From: Geomonas edaphica
Lineage (GTDB): Bacteria > Desulfobacterota > Desulfuromonadia > Geobacterales > Geobacteraceae
NCBI RefSeq assembly: GCF_004917075.1
Contig: NZ_SSYB01000004.1
Span: 582,545-646,544, forward strand
Length of the DNA stretch: 64,000 nt
Direction: 5' to 3'
Under the pieces are notes generated by a model. That model saw only the letters and a list, made by a program, of their open reading frames with translations, was not told the origin of the DNA and searched no databases. Positions 28,378-38,670 of this stretch are shown here, piece after piece. Made by a program: the position numbers and the translations under genes. Numbering within the stretch: the first letter of the stretch is position 1; the number at the start of each line of letters is the position of its first letter.

Positions 28378-31128
28378 CTACCCCTCCTGCTCCGGCCCTT
28401 TCCCGGACAGCACCTCCTGCACCAGCTTAGCGAGCTCTTCCATCTGGAACGGTTTCTTCAAAAAGGCCGCCCCTTCCCGGCGCACGCTCTCGTCGTCGAG
28501 AATGGCGGCGGTGTAGCCCGACATGTAGATGCACTTCACCCCCGGCCTCGTCCTGCGCAGGGCTTCCATCATCTCCTGTCCACGCATCCCGGGCATGAGG
28601 ACGTCGGTCAGCACCAGGTCGATCTCCACCTCCGGGTTTTCCGCCACGACGAGCGCCTCGCGCGGATCTGCGATGGCGAGGCAGCGGTACCCCATACTTT
28701 CGAGCATGGACATGGTCAGGTCGCGCACCATGTCCTCGTCCTCGACCAGGAGCACCGTTCCGCTCCCTTGAGCCGGGGCCGGTGCCGGCGGCTCGGGTTC
28801 GTGGCACCGCTCGCCCGCGCACCTCGGGAAAAAGACCTTGAAGGTGCTGCCGCAGCCCGGCTCGGTCTCCACCTCGATGAAGCCGCCGTTTTGGGTGACG
28901 ATGCCGTACACCGTCGCCAGCCCAAGCCCGGTCCCCTTCCCCTGCCTCTTCGTCGTGTAGAAGGGCTCAAAGATGTGCCGGCGCGTCTCGGCATCCATCC
29001 CCTCACCGGTATCCCGGCACTCGATCCAGACGAAACCACCCGGCACGACATCCCGCGAACCGGGAGGGGGTTCCCTCAGCTCGCAATTGCCGGTGGCGAT
29101 CGTGATGGTCCCCCCCTGCGGCATGGCATCGCGCGCGTTCACCGCGAGGTTCATGATGATCTGATCCAGTTGCACCGGGTCGATGTTGATCTGCCACAGA
29201 CCTTCTCCCGGTATCACGACGATGGCGATGTGCTCGCCGATCAGGCGACCGAGCGACTTGCGCAGCTCCTCCAGCATGACGTTTACCTGGACCGGCTTCG
29301 GCTTGACCACCTGCTGCCGGGAAAAGGCAAGGAGTTGCGCGGTTATGTCGCGTGACTGTTCCGCAGCCTTCACGATCTGCCCCAGGTGTTCTCTGAGCGC
29401 CGGTTCTTCCGTCTTATAGGAGGCGAGCTCGGCGTTGCCGAGGATGACGGTGAGCTTGTTGTTGAAGTCATGCGCCACCCCGCCCGCCAGGCGTCCCACC
29501 GATTCCAGCTTCTGGGCCTGGCGCAGTTGCTCCTCGATGGCGCGGCGCTCGGTGATGTCGCGCACGGTGGCGATCACCCCGACCACCTCGCCTGACGCGC
29601 TGCGCAACGGGGCGGAGGCGTCGGAGAGCCAGATCTCCCGCCCGGCCGCGTCGCGCCCGCGGAATTCCACCGTCACCGGGGCTCCTCCCCGCAGCAGGTC
29701 CTTAAGCCGCGCGAGAAATCCGGTTTCCTCGAGCTGCGGGTAGAGGTCGGCTGCACCCCGTCCCAGGACCTCCTCCGCGCGGTAGCCGCTCAGCTCCTCC
29801 ATGTACGGGTTCCAAACCAGGTAGCGCAGCTCGCTGTCGTACACGACGATCCCCTCACGCGCGCTGTTGATGATCTCCTGGTTGAACTGCAGGGCGTCCG
29901 AGAGCCTTTCCGCGTGGAGCTTCTTCTCGGTGACGTCCTCGTAGACCCCGAGTACACCCCAGATCGCTCCCCCCTTGTCCCGGAGCGGCAACTTGCTCGT
30001 GTCGATCCAGATCACGCTGCCGTCGGCCTGGGTCAGGTTCTCGATGATGTGCATCTTGGCCCGGCCGCTCTCCATGACGACCCGGTCGTCCGTCAGGTAC
30101 CCCTCGCATTCCTCATCAGTCCAAGGGAGGTCGTGGTCGGTCTTCCCCACCACCTCGGAGGGGTCGGAAAGCCCCGCACCCACGGCGAACTCGTGGTTGC
30201 ACCCCATGTAGACACTGTCCCGGTCTTTCCAAAAGATCGACTGCGGGATCGAGTTCATGATGTGGCGCAGGACGTCGTTAGTAAGGCGCAGCTCTTCCAG
30301 GGCCTGGTGCAGCTCGCCGTATGGACGCTGCACCGCGGCGGCGAACACACCATGGTAGATCATGGCGAAGGCGATCAACTTATACAGGTGCCCCAGCACG
30401 TTGTAGGTGTCGTAGACGCTTTTATAGACGGTGAAGACCAGCTCGCTGAAGATGCAGAGGACGAAGGCGCAGACGAAACAGCGGTAGTGGAAATCCTCCG
30501 ACGTGTTGAGCCGCCTGAGGTAGACCACTATGGCAAGGCAGAGCAGGATGACGATAAGCCACTCCGCACCCTTCTTGAACGGGGTGAGCCCATAGCCTGG
30601 TACGAAGGTCGTGGGGAGCGCGTCCGGAAAGTAGGTGACCAGGACGAAGACGGCGCCGGTCACGGCGAGAACCGCAGCGAGAAGCGGCCAGCGCCCGAAC
30701 CGGTACGACCGCCTCTCCTTGCCGACGAAGCCGCTGGCGAGGAAAGAGGCCGCACCGAAGAGGCGGACCGCGATCCAGAACTGGGTGGACTTGTTGGGGG
30801 AGTTGGGGGTAATGAAGGAAGGCATCCCCGGGTAACCCATGGTGTGCATGAAGTCCATGAGGCCGATCCCGAGGAAGGCGACGCCGATGAAAAGCGTGTG
30901 CCGGTCTCCGCTTTGACTGTGCGAGAACCAGGCGGCCCCGAATATGGAGAGGGAAACCATGACGCTGAAAAATTCCACGGTGTTGTGGAAGACCAGGTAG
31001 TCGGACGCATCCAGCACCCGGTAAAGCGCCGAGGGGAAAAGTTCGACGAGCAGAAACGGGAAGGCTGCCATCAGGCTAACCGCGGCGAGCGCCACCCGAC
31101 TTCGCATTGGCATGTCGATCCGAATCAT
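28378..31128 (-). CDS. Hybrid sensor histidine kinase (MASE3 - PAS - PAS - HisKA - HATPase - REC)
   Basis: 916 residues. An N-terminal MASE3-type membrane sensor (about 1-275, eight helices, [22 protein letters not shown]) is followed by two PAS domains (about 290-410 and 415-530). The phosphoacceptor is in [16 protein letters not shown] near 550; the ATPase boxes are [11 protein letters not shown] and [13 protein letters not shown]. The C-terminal receiver (about 790-905) has the Asp in [13 protein letters not shown] near 838. The signal is unknown. It lies downstream of the PilB-like and c-di-GMP genes on the same strand with a 35-nt gap, and is convergent with the oxidase operon. Confidence 0.9.
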   Translation of the reverse strand: MIRIDMPMRSRVALAAVSLMAAFPFLLVELFPSALYRVLDASDYLVFHNTVEFFSVMVSLSIFGAAWFSHSQSGDRHTLFIGVAFLGIGLMDFMHTMGYPGMPSFITPNSPNKSTQFWIAVRLFGAASFLASGFVGKERRSYRFGRWPLLAAVLAVTGAVFVLVTYFPDALPTTFVPGYGLTPFKKGAEWLIVILLCLAIVVYLRRLNTSEDFHYRCFVCAFVLCIFSELVFTVYKSVYDTYNVLGHLYKLIAFAMIYHGVFAAAVQRPYGELHQALEELRLTNDVLRHIMNSIPQSIFWKDRDSVYMGCNHEFAVGAGLSDPSEVVGKTDHDLPWTDEECEGYLTDDRVVMESGRAKMHIIENLTQADGSVIWIDTSKLPLRDKGGAIWGVLGVYEDVTEKKLHAERLSDALQFNQEIINSAREGIVVYDSELRYLVWNPYMEELSGYRAEEVLGRGAADLYPQLEETGFLARLKDLLRGGAPVTVEFRGRDAAGREIWLSDASAPLRSASGEVVGVIATVRDITERRAIEEQLRQAQKLESVGRLAGGVAHDFNNKLTVILGNAELASYKTEEPALREHLGQIVKAAEQSRDITAQLLAFSRQQVVKPKPVQVNVMLEELRKSLGRLIGEHIAIVVIPGEGLWQINIDPVQLDQIIMNLAVNARDAMPQGGTITIATGNCELREPPPGSRDVVPGGFVWIECRDTGEGMDAETRRHIFEPFYTTKRQGKGTGLGLATVYGIVTQNGGFIEVETEPGCGSTFKVFFPRCAGERCHEPEPPAPAPAQGSGTVLLVEDEDMVRDLTMSMLESMGYRCLAIADPREALVVAENPEVEIDLVLTDVLMPGMRGQEMMEALRRTRPGVKCIYMSGYTAAILDDESVRREGAAFLKKPFQMEELAKLVQEVLSGKGPEQEG

Positions 31129-31163
31129 GGTCTCTTTCCCGGGGGCTGCGTATCCAGATCAGG

Positions 31164-33401
31164 CTACATGCACACCTTCAGCACCTGCTCGAGGTCCGTC
31201 TCCCCCTGCATCATCTTCAAAAGTCCGTCCATCTTCAGGGTCCACATCCCGTCATCCATGGCGATGCCGCGCAGCTCGTCCATACCCTTACCGTGCCTGA
31301 TGGCGATCTTCACCGCTTCGGTCCCGGTCATGAGCTCGTGTAGCGCAATGCGCCCCTTGTAGCCGGTTCCCCCGCAGCTGTCACAGCCGACCGCCTTCAT
31401 GAAGCTAACTTCCTTGAAGTCCGGGATGACGTTCGGCCTATCCCCCGCGATCTGCCTGAGCGCCGCCACGGCCTCGTCGTAGCGCTGCCGCTGGTCGCGC
31501 GCCGGCTTCTTGCAGTTCGGGCAGAGCCGCTTGGCAAGGCGTTGCGCCAGGATACCGAGGAGGGCGTCGGAGAAGTTGAAGGGGTCCATCCCCATCTCAA
31601 TGAGGCGCACCGCCGCCTCAGGGGCGGAGTTGGTGTGCAGGGTGGAGAAGACGAGGTGGCCGGTGAGGGATGCCTCGATGGAGATCTTGGAGGTCTCCGC
31701 GTCGCGCATCTCGCCGATCATGATGACGTCCGGGTCGGCGCGCAAGAAGGAGCGCAGCGCCTCGGCGAAGGTGAAGCCGATCTTCGCGTTCACCTGCACC
31801 TGGCAAAGCCCCGTCTGGGTGATCTCGACCGGGTCCTCCGCGGTCCAGATCTTGCGTTCCTGCGTGTTGATGTGGCCCAGCGCCGAGTGCAGCGTGGTGG
31901 TCTTGCCCGACCCGGTGGGGCCTACGCAGAGGATAATGCCGTGCGGCTTCTCCAGGATATCCATGAACCGTTCCAGGTTGTGCGGCGTCAGGCCAAGGCC
32001 GGTCAGGGGCAAGGGCTTGCTCGCGGCGAGGAGCCTTAGGACCGCAGCCTCGCGCCCTCCCACCATAGGGGTGATCTCGACGCGATACTCGAGCATCTTT
32101 TGCCGGTAACGGAGCAGGATCTTGCCGCTTTGTGGACGGCGCCGCTCGGCTATGTTCAGGTCGGCCATGATCTTTATGCGCACCAAGATGGCACCCTTGT
32201 AGGACGCGGACACCTTGTGCGCCGCCGAGCACTCACCGTCGATGCGGTAGCGGATCCCCAGTGGCTCGTTGCCGGTACCCGGCTCGAAGTGGATGTCGGA
32301 GGCCCCCTGGTTGTAGGCGTCGATGAGGATGCGGTTCACTAGCGAGATGATCTTCGAGTCCGGCTCGAAGAGCAGGCGTGTATCGTCCGCCTCCTCCTCG
32401 ATGGTGACCGTCTCCGCCTCCCCCTTCATCGAGTTCAGCAGGGTGTCCACGGTATCGACCCGGTTCCGGTAGTACTTCTCGATCGCCGCGGCGATCTTTT
32501 GCTGCGGGGCCACCACGAGCTCGGTGGCGAAGTTGGTCGAGAATCTCAGGTTGTCACCGATGCTGAGATCGGTGGGCGAAGAGGTGGCGACGGTAAGGGT
32601 CCTACCCTCCAACGAGATCGGAAAGACCTTCAAGCGTGTGGCGAGCCCCTCGGAGATGGCGCCGAGCGCTGCGTCGCTTGGGATCACCGTGTTGAGGTCG
32701 ACGTAGCGGAGCCTGAACTTGGTCGCTAGCGCCGAGAGGAGCTGCTCCTCAGTGATGAGCCCCTTCATGATGAGAAGCTCTCCTACCTGGAGCTTCTTCC
32801 CCTTCTGGCTCTTAAAGGCTGCCTCCACCTGCTCGCGGGTCACGAGCCCGGACTCGACCAGGATGTCTCCCACCCTCGCGTGGTGCATGAGGGCGTGCTC
32901 CTGCGCCTCACCTTCATCGACGGCATCGGCCAGAAGGATCGCGGCGTCCGGATCGCCCCCTTTTGCCTGCTCGGACTGCAGCCTTATCGCGGCCTCCACC
33001 TTTTCCGGTGAGACGTAGCCCTGGTCCTCGAGGATCTGCCCCGTGCGCCGGTCGTCCTGGCGATATCTGACGCCGGAGTCGGTAAAAAAGGCGGTGCCGT
33101 AACTCTCCTCCCCATGCAGCATGCCGAGAAATCCCTTGAGGAACTTACCGTTGGCCGGGACGGAAACCCTGAAGGTCTCCCCGGCGATGGTCTGCACCTC
33201 TTCGATGGTCTCCTTCCCGCCGCCGATCCCCGCGGGAGGGTTCATGAAACGTATGTAGCAGATCTCGTCCAGCGAGAAGATAAGCGTCTCCCTCCCACCC
33301 TCTACCTGTACCTCGATCTCGCTGTCCTGGTGCTTGAAGGAACGGGTGAGTACCCCCCTCACCTCGTCTCCGGTTTTTAGCCTTATCCTCAATTCGTTCA
33401 T
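31164..33401 (-). CDS. GspE/PilB-type secretion or pilus assembly ATPase
   Basis: 745 residues. The N-terminal ~100 residues (beta-rich, MNELRIRLKTGDEVRGVLTR) are not part of the ordinary GspE plan. Then come two GspE N-terminal (MshEN-like) modules (VGDILVESGLVTREQVEAAF, VGELLIMKGLITEEQLLSAL) and the motor domain with Walker A GPTGSGKTT near 494-502, the His-box FSTLHTN and a zinc tetracysteine CPNCKKP...CDSCGGTG (about 629-676). It powers assembly of a type II/IV machine, but no pilin, PilC or secretin gene is in this window, so its partners must be elsewhere. GAGAGGT precedes the start. Confidence 0.88.
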   Translation of the reverse strand: MNELRIRLKTGDEVRGVLTRSFKHQDSEIEVQVEGGRETLIFSLDEICYIRFMNPPAGIGGGKETIEEVQTIAGETFRVSVPANGKFLKGFLGMLHGEESYGTAFFTDSGVRYRQDDRRTGQILEDQGYVSPEKVEAAIRLQSEQAKGGDPDAAILLADAVDEGEAQEHALMHHARVGDILVESGLVTREQVEAAFKSQKGKKLQVGELLIMKGLITEEQLLSALATKFRLRYVDLNTVIPSDAALGAISEGLATRLKVFPISLEGRTLTVATSSPTDLSIGDNLRFSTNFATELVVAPQQKIAAAIEKYYRNRVDTVDTLLNSMKGEAETVTIEEEADDTRLLFEPDSKIISLVNRILIDAYNQGASDIHFEPGTGNEPLGIRYRIDGECSAAHKVSASYKGAILVRIKIMADLNIAERRRPQSGKILLRYRQKMLEYRVEITPMVGGREAAVLRLLAASKPLPLTGLGLTPHNLERFMDILEKPHGIILCVGPTGSGKTTTLHSALGHINTQERKIWTAEDPVEITQTGLCQVQVNAKIGFTFAEALRSFLRADPDVIMIGEMRDAETSKISIEASLTGHLVFSTLHTNSAPEAAVRLIEMGMDPFNFSDALLGILAQRLAKRLCPNCKKPARDQRQRYDEAVAALRQIAGDRPNVIPDFKEVSFMKAVGCDSCGGTGYKGRIALHELMTGTEAVKIAIRHGKGMDELRGIAMDDGMWTLKMDGLLKMMQGETDLEQVLKVCM

Positions 33402-33437
33402 GTCCGTTACCTCTCGGCGCCTGGTGCGCGCCGGGTG

Positions 33438-35582
33438 CTATGCCGCATCCCCGGCCGGGATGCCGGTACGTCGGTCTTGCCTCAGACGGTCTTCATCGGT
33501 GAAAAAACGTGCCACTTTCTCGGCGTTCACCGGCCGCGAGATCAGGAAGCCCTGGATCTCGTGGCAACCCTGATCCTTCAGGGCCTCCAGCTGTTCCACC
33601 GTCTCCACACCTTCCGCCACGATCTGCATGTTGAGGCTTTTGGCCATGGCGATGATGGCGGTGACGATGGCCTGGTCCTCGGTGCTCTTCATCATGTTGA
33701 GGATGAAGGTGCGGTCGATCTTCAGCGTGTTGATGGGGAACCGGTGCAGATAGGAGAGCGACGAGTAGCCGGTGCCGAAATCGTCCACGGAGACGGTGAT
33801 CCCCATCTCGCGCAGCTCACCAAGCACACGGCAGGTGTACTCGTCGTTCTGCATGAGCGCCCCCTCGGTAATTTCGATCTCAAATAGCGCCGGATCGAGC
33901 TCCGTCTCCTCGAGCACAGCAAGGATCGCCTCCTTCACGTCCTGGCGCTGGAAATGGAAGGGGGAGAGGTTCACCGCCACCCGCACCGGGGGATGCCCAT
34001 CCTCCTGCCAGGCCTTCGCCTGCCGACACGCCGTGGCCATGACCCACTCGGTGAGCTCTGCGATCAAGCCGCTCTCCTCGGCGAGTCGGATGAAGCGGTC
34101 CGGTCCCAAAAGCCCCAGTCTCGGATGCATCCAGCGCACCAGCGCCTCTACGCTGGTCACCTTGCCGGTCAGCACGTCGACCTTGGGCTGGTAGTGCAGC
34201 ACGAACTCACCCTGCGTTACCGCCTGTCGCAGGTCGGTGAGCAGGGTGACCCGCTCGCTTGCGTGCTCGTTCATCCTCTTCTCGAAGAGGGCGTAGACGT
34301 TCTTACCGGCGCCCTTCGCGTGATACATGGCGATGTCCGCGTTCATCAAAAGCTCGTCCACCGTCTTGCCGTCGTTGGGGAAAAGGGTCACGCCGATACT
34401 CGCGGTGACGTGAATCTCGCTTTCCCCGAGCCGGAAGGTATCGACGAAAAGGGCGACCAGTTTCTGCGCCACGAGGGCGGCGTTCTCCGGCGTGGCGATG
34501 TTCTGGCAGAAGACGGTGAACTCGTCGCCGCCAAGCCGCGCCACGGTGTCGCAGCTTCGCACCACCGTGGAAAGACGGCTTGCCACCTCGATGAGGAGCA
34601 GGTCCCCGATCCGGTGCCCCAGGGTGTCGTTGATGTCCTTGAAGTGGTCGAGATCGATGAAGATCACCGCCACCGCTTCCCTCGCCCGTCCCGCGAGCGA
34701 GAGCGCCTGGCTCAGCCGGTCGTAGAACAGGGTCCGGTTCGGGAGCCGGGTCAGGGGATCGTAGTGCGCGAGCTGCTGCAGGTGCGCCTGGCGCTGCCTG
34801 AGGATCTGGTTGCGCTCCTCGATCTCGCACAGCATCTCGTTGAAGCCGTCATAGAGAAGACCGATTTCGTCGCTCGAGGGTTTCTGCACGCGCAGGGAGA
34901 AGTTCTTGCTGGCAGAAACCTCCTTCATGGTGGCGAGCAGCTCCAGAAGCGGTGACGACACCATCTGCTGCAGCCGCGCAGAAAAGAGGTAGGCGGCTAC
35001 GAAGGCGGCGCCCATGAACAAAAGCGCCGCGAGAAGGGTCCACCCCAGGTTGTGCAGAAAGCCCGAAGCGCTGGCGTGGAGCACCACGGTACCGACCTGC
35101 TCGCCGTCGAGATAAATCGCCTTCACGACGCTGGCGTAACCCGAAAAAATCGAGCTCCTGTAGGCGTCGTTTTGCACCTGTTGTACCGCCCGGATGATGT
35201 CGGCGGGGGCAGCCCCCTCGGCAAGGAGCTCCAGGGGGAGCCTCTCCCGCGCCGCTCCCGGCGCCAGGTACCGGGCGATGAGTCGGCCGTTCTTGTTGAG
35301 GATGTAGGCCGCGAGGATGGAACTCTTCGCCGCCAGGGGGCGCACCGTGTCCTCCGCCGATTTCGGGTCGTTGAAGACCACTGCGGAGGCGCTGTTCTCG
35401 CCGATCACCTCCGCCATGGAGACGAGATCCTCCTGCTGGGCCTGGTACAGCACCTTCGCTTCCCGCGCCACGAAGAAGAGCGAGGCAAGGAGAAGCGTCG
35501 CCGTGCAGCAAAGCATGATGATCAGCATCAGCTTGCGTTGCAGCGGGAGGTTTCTTATGAAGTGCTCTCCGGGACGGCTCAT
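33438..35582 (-). CDS. Membrane GGDEF-EAL c-di-GMP protein (YfiN-like sensor module)
   Basis: 714 residues. Helix (about 17-37), a periplasmic CHASE8-like domain (about 40-170), helix (about 178-200), HAMP (about 200-255), GGDEF (about 280-440, intact RLGGDEFTVF near 350 and FIDLDHFKDIND) and EAL (about 455-700, intact VEALVRW near 477 and DDFGTGYSSL). Both active-site motifs are intact, so it may make or break c-di-GMP. The sensor half resembles YfiN/TpbB. Its start overlaps the YfiR-like gene by 4 nt (ATGA), which supports an inhibitor-enzyme pair. 36 nt separate it from the PilB-like gene downstream. Confidence 0.9.
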   Translation of the reverse strand: MSRPGEHFIRNLPLQRKLMLIIMLCCTATLLLASLFFVAREAKVLYQAQQEDLVSMAEVIGENSASAVVFNDPKSAEDTVRPLAAKSSILAAYILNKNGRLIARYLAPGAARERLPLELLAEGAAPADIIRAVQQVQNDAYRSSIFSGYASVVKAIYLDGEQVGTVVLHASASGFLHNLGWTLLAALLFMGAAFVAAYLFSARLQQMVSSPLLELLATMKEVSASKNFSLRVQKPSSDEIGLLYDGFNEMLCEIEERNQILRQRQAHLQQLAHYDPLTRLPNRTLFYDRLSQALSLAGRAREAVAVIFIDLDHFKDINDTLGHRIGDLLLIEVASRLSTVVRSCDTVARLGGDEFTVFCQNIATPENAALVAQKLVALFVDTFRLGESEIHVTASIGVTLFPNDGKTVDELLMNADIAMYHAKGAGKNVYALFEKRMNEHASERVTLLTDLRQAVTQGEFVLHYQPKVDVLTGKVTSVEALVRWMHPRLGLLGPDRFIRLAEESGLIAELTEWVMATACRQAKAWQEDGHPPVRVAVNLSPFHFQRQDVKEAILAVLEETELDPALFEIEITEGALMQNDEYTCRVLGELREMGITVSVDDFGTGYSSLSYLHRFPINTLKIDRTFILNMMKSTEDQAIVTAIIAMAKSLNMQIVAEGVETVEQLEALKDQGCHEIQGFLISRPVNAEKVARFFTDEDRLRQDRRTGIPAGDAA

Positions 35583-36142
35583 GAATCACCCTCTTTTATG
35601 ATCCTCGCCAGCTTCAGGAGCTGGGAGCTGATCTTGAACCGGGACTGGTGCGCAGCCTTCATGTTGATCTCGAAGCGGACCCTCCCCTCCTGCTCCACGA
35701 GCCCGATGATCCCTCCCTGACGGGCGAAGTCCGGGGTATCCCCGACGGTCAGCACCGACCTCCTTCGCGCCAGGTCGAGGACCCCCGCCAGATAGCGTTT
35801 CTCCACCCCGCTTACCACGAGCAGGTTGCACTCACCCAACTCTTCGCCTACCTGCAGGTGTCGGACCAGGACCGGATGCCCCAGCACCGCCTTCCCCCGG
35901 TATTGCTCGAGTGCCGCCGCGAACGGTCCGCGCCCCATGCTGCAGATCGTGAGAGGGGCGCCGTTCGAGGCGAACGCCCCGGGGGGCCACTCGATGTACT
36001 TCGCCATGTTGTAGACCATGGCCCCCTTCACCTGGTACTCCTGTGCCCCCTCGGCCCGGAGGGGCCTGGGCCCGGACAGGAAGAGGGAGGCGGCCAGAAG
36101 CCCCAGGGTGAGCCGGCGCGTCATGTTAAAAAGGATCGGCAT
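35579..36142 (-). CDS. YfiR-like periplasmic protein (DUF4154)
   Basis: 187 residues from the second ATG (36142): AGGGGAG abuts the ATG at 36148 but is well spaced from the one at 36142. A signal peptide (MTRRLTLGLLAASLFLSGPRPLRA) is followed by the DUF4154 block VKGAMVYNMAKYIEWPPGAF and SRFKISSQLLKLARII at the end. Two cysteines remain in the mature part. YfiR binds the periplasmic domain of YfiN and represses its cyclase. Position directly before the GGDEF-EAL gene suggests the same arrangement here. Confidence 0.85.
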   Translation of the reverse strand: MPILFNMTRRLTLGLLAASLFLSGPRPLRAEGAQEYQVKGAMVYNMAKYIEWPPGAFASNGAPLTICSMGRGPFAAALEQYRGKAVLGHPVLVRHLQVGEELGECNLLVVSGVEKRYLAGVLDLARRRSVLTVGDTPDFARQGGIIGLVEQEGRVRFEINMKAAHQSRFKISSQLLKLARIIKEGDS

Positions 36143-36153
36143 CGGCATCTCCC

Positions 36154-38193
36154 CTAGAACCGGTAGCTCACCTGGAGCCGGTAGGTCCTGCCGTCCTGCG
36201 GAATCACGCTTTGCACGTGATCCGTGGTGGCGGGATCGACGATACGGCGGTCCAGGAGGTTGTAGACGGAGACGGAGGTTTCAAGGCCGGGCAGCAAGGC
36301 GGTGGAGAAGAGCGTCGCGTTGGCGACCGCGTAGCCTCCCGCCGCCACCTGGGCGTCGCTGTGGGTAAAGTCGCGCCGGCTCACCCCCTGCAGTTCGACA
36401 CCGGCGAACAACTTCTTCCGGTACAGGGGTGCCGTCACGTTGAGCTTGGCCAGGTGTCGCGGCGAGTAGTCCAGCCGCTGGTCGGTCACGTCATTGTGTG
36501 CCGAGACGAAGCTGTAACTCGCTCGGGCCGCGAAGCCGCTATTCCACTGCCCCTCGACCTCGAACTCCCCTCCGAGCGCCTTCACCCGCTCTATGTTGGC
36601 GAAGGCTACCTGCGTTGCCGAGACGTCCTCGTAACTAATCAGGTTGTCGATCTTGTTGTAGAAGAGGCTCGCGCTGGTGCGCACGACGTCACCGTAGTAC
36701 TGCTCCCAGATCGCCTCGTAGGTACGCACCGTCTCGGGCCTGAGCGACGGATTCGTGGCGTAACCGTTGAAGACGTCGTTGTAGTAGAGCTCGTAGGCGT
36801 TGGGAGCCCGGAACGCCTTGCCGTAGATCAGCTTGAAGACGGTGCCTTCCACGGGAGTGTAGATGAGCGCCAGGCGTGGGCTTGTCGCGCCGCCGAAGGT
36901 TTCGTAGTGGTCGTAACGTACCCCAGCGTTCAGGATCAATTCATCCAGGATGCGCAGCTCCGCCTGCCCGAAGAGGGCCCAGAACAGATCGCTGTGGTCG
37001 TTTTCCACGCTGTGCCCCCCGGGGACCAGGTCTACGTTCGGGAGCTCCAGTTGGAAGCTGTCCCGAAAGCGCGCGCCGCCGGTCAGCTGCAGCCTCGGGA
37101 GCACCTGTCGGCTTGCCTGCGCCTCGCCGCCCCACCAGCGTGCCAGGTGATCGTCCCGATTCACGTAGGTTGCGGGATAAAAAGTGGGATCCTCGGCCCC
37201 GCGCTCGTATGCGAAATCGCCGATGAAGCGGTACTCGTCGTAGAAGAGCCGCGCGGTAACGCTGGTCCCCTCGAAGGCCTTGTCGTATTTGAGATCGAGG
37301 AAGCTGCGCCGGTCGGTGGACTTGGTGCGAGGGTCGTCGAAGATGGTGCCGAAGGAGGCGGTCGGAATGCGCTTATCGCGCGAGACGAGAGCGCCGGTCA
37401 GGGTGAAGTCGCGCAGGTGCCCTGAGGCGAAGAGTGAATAGCTGCGGTCGCGGTCCATGTTCTCCGCGATGCCGTTGTTGACGGCCGTGAACTCAGGATA
37501 GAAGAGGTGGTCGTCGCCGCGGCTAACGTAACGTGATCCGGATACGAGGAACTCCCCGCCGTTGAACGCCTTCCCGAAGGTGAGGCGTCCCGAACCGCTC
37601 TTTTGGCTTCCGAAGCTTCCCGCCGCCTCGACTCCGTCCAACTGCTTGCCGCTTTTGCTGATCACGTTGAGGACGCCGAAAAATGCACCTGCGCCGTAGA
37701 GCGAGGAGCTTGGCCCTCTGATGATCTCGATGCGGTCGACGAGGGCCATGTCGAGGATGAATTCGGTCCCTATGGCGGCGGACTCGTAAATGACGTCATT
37801 GATCTGGTGCCCGTCAAGCAGGAGGAGGACGCGGGTATTGTAATCGCCGGGGCGGTTGAAGCCGCGCGTCCCGATGTAGCTGTAGTTGCGGTCATAGGTG
37901 ACGAAAAAGCCGCGCGTCGCCTTCAACACGTCCGCCAGGGTGCGCCAGCCGTAATGCCTGATCTCGTCCGAGGTCACCACGGTGACCGACGCCGGCGCCT
38001 CAGTCACCACCTGTTCGAACTTGGAGACGCCGTACACCTTTTCTACCTTCAGGTTGGTGAGCTGCTCCAGGTCCAGCGCGCCGAGATCCGGGGCGGGCGG
38101 CTCGGCGGCGTCATCCGCGCGCGCCGTCCCACAGATTAGGGAGAGCAGCAAGCCGGCCAGGGGCAGCAGAAGCCTGCAACGGTTTCTTGTCAT
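36154..38193 (-). CDS. TonB-dependent outer-membrane receptor
   Basis: 679 residues from the ATG at 38193 (GGAGGAAGACG upstream). A signal peptide (LLLPLAGLLLSLICGTARA) precedes a short N-terminal segment, the plug (about 55-190: ASVTVVTSDEIRHYGWRTLADVL, RVLLLLDGHQIND, IEIIRGPSSSLYGAGAFFGVLNVI) and a 22-strand barrel ending YRLQVSYRF with terminal Phe. The ligand is unknown. It is the first gene of a unit with the YfiR-like and GGDEF-EAL proteins, with an 11-nt gap, which hints that receptor state or ligand is read by the c-di-GMP pair. Confidence 0.9.
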   Translation of the reverse strand: MTRNRCRLLLPLAGLLLSLICGTARADDAAEPPAPDLGALDLEQLTNLKVEKVYGVSKFEQVVTEAPASVTVVTSDEIRHYGWRTLADVLKATRGFFVTYDRNYSYIGTRGFNRPGDYNTRVLLLLDGHQINDVIYESAAIGTEFILDMALVDRIEIIRGPSSSLYGAGAFFGVLNVISKSGKQLDGVEAAGSFGSQKSGSGRLTFGKAFNGGEFLVSGSRYVSRGDDHLFYPEFTAVNNGIAENMDRDRSYSLFASGHLRDFTLTGALVSRDKRIPTASFGTIFDDPRTKSTDRRSFLDLKYDKAFEGTSVTARLFYDEYRFIGDFAYERGAEDPTFYPATYVNRDDHLARWWGGEAQASRQVLPRLQLTGGARFRDSFQLELPNVDLVPGGHSVENDHSDLFWALFGQAELRILDELILNAGVRYDHYETFGGATSPRLALIYTPVEGTVFKLIYGKAFRAPNAYELYYNDVFNGYATNPSLRPETVRTYEAIWEQYYGDVVRTSASLFYNKIDNLISYEDVSATQVAFANIERVKALGGEFEVEGQWNSGFAARASYSFVSAHNDVTDQRLDYSPRHLAKLNVTAPLYRKKLFAGVELQGVSRRDFTHSDAQVAAGGYAVANATLFSTALLPGLETSVSVYNLLDRRIVDPATTDHVQSVIPQDGRTYRLQVSYRF

Positions 38194-38313
38194 CGTCTTC
38201 CTCCAGCAATCCACTTCCTCTGTACCAGTGCCGGCTAGTCGTAACAACGAGACCGGGGAAGAAGGCGTGGCGATGTATCAAGCGGGTGGCCGAAATGGCC
38301 TGATAGGTAACGG

Positions 38314-38342
38314 ATCATTTAATATTTTATTATTATTGTCAA
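38314..38342 (-). promoter_or_regulatory. Possible promoter of the TonB receptor operon
   Basis: On the minus strand TTGACA (38342-38337) is followed after 17 nt of A/T-only sequence by AATGAT (38319-38314). The gap 38194-38613 is markedly A/T-rich compared with the rest of the window and holds no gene that I can support. Confidence 0.35.
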
Positions 38343-38613
38343 TGCCTAATATTAAACCCATGCGTCGGTACTGCAGTGAGACATGGCAATTGAGACTACG
38401 CGATCGAATCTCACAACTATTACTTCGTTAAATGCAAATAGTTGGAGTCCTTTGTAATGCCGGGAAGCGTATCATACACAAGGTACATTGCAATTGAGCA
38501 TATAAGTCTTATGCACTTCTTGTTCTCCCAACAGACTTATTGTCACTCTTCGGCTGTTCTTCTGGGAAAATTAGCTCGTTGCGACACCCCTGAGGAAAGT
38601 TCTTCCGGAAACG

Positions 38614-38642
38614 AAAAAGGGCCAGTTAAGCTGGCCCTTTTT
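38614..38642 (-). terminator. Rho-independent terminator of the 119-residue gene
   Basis: AAAAAGGGCCAG (38614-38625), TTAAG loop, CTGGCCCTTTTT (38631-38642): a perfect 12-bp stem with a U-tract in both directions. It lies 29 nt past the stop at 38671. Confidence 0.9.
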
Positions 38643-38670
38643 CCGTCGGTTTTACTGTGTGATGTTCGCA

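Noticed and set aside
29914..31362. Plus-strand 482-codon frame opposite the MASE3 kinase
   Set aside because: Antisense shadow; the minus strand carries complete PAS, HisKA, HATPase and REC motifs.
38194..38340. Cobalamin riboswitch upstream of the TonB receptor
   Set aside because: Only a weak GGCACTGG resemblance to the GCCACTG box; the other conserved boxes are missing.
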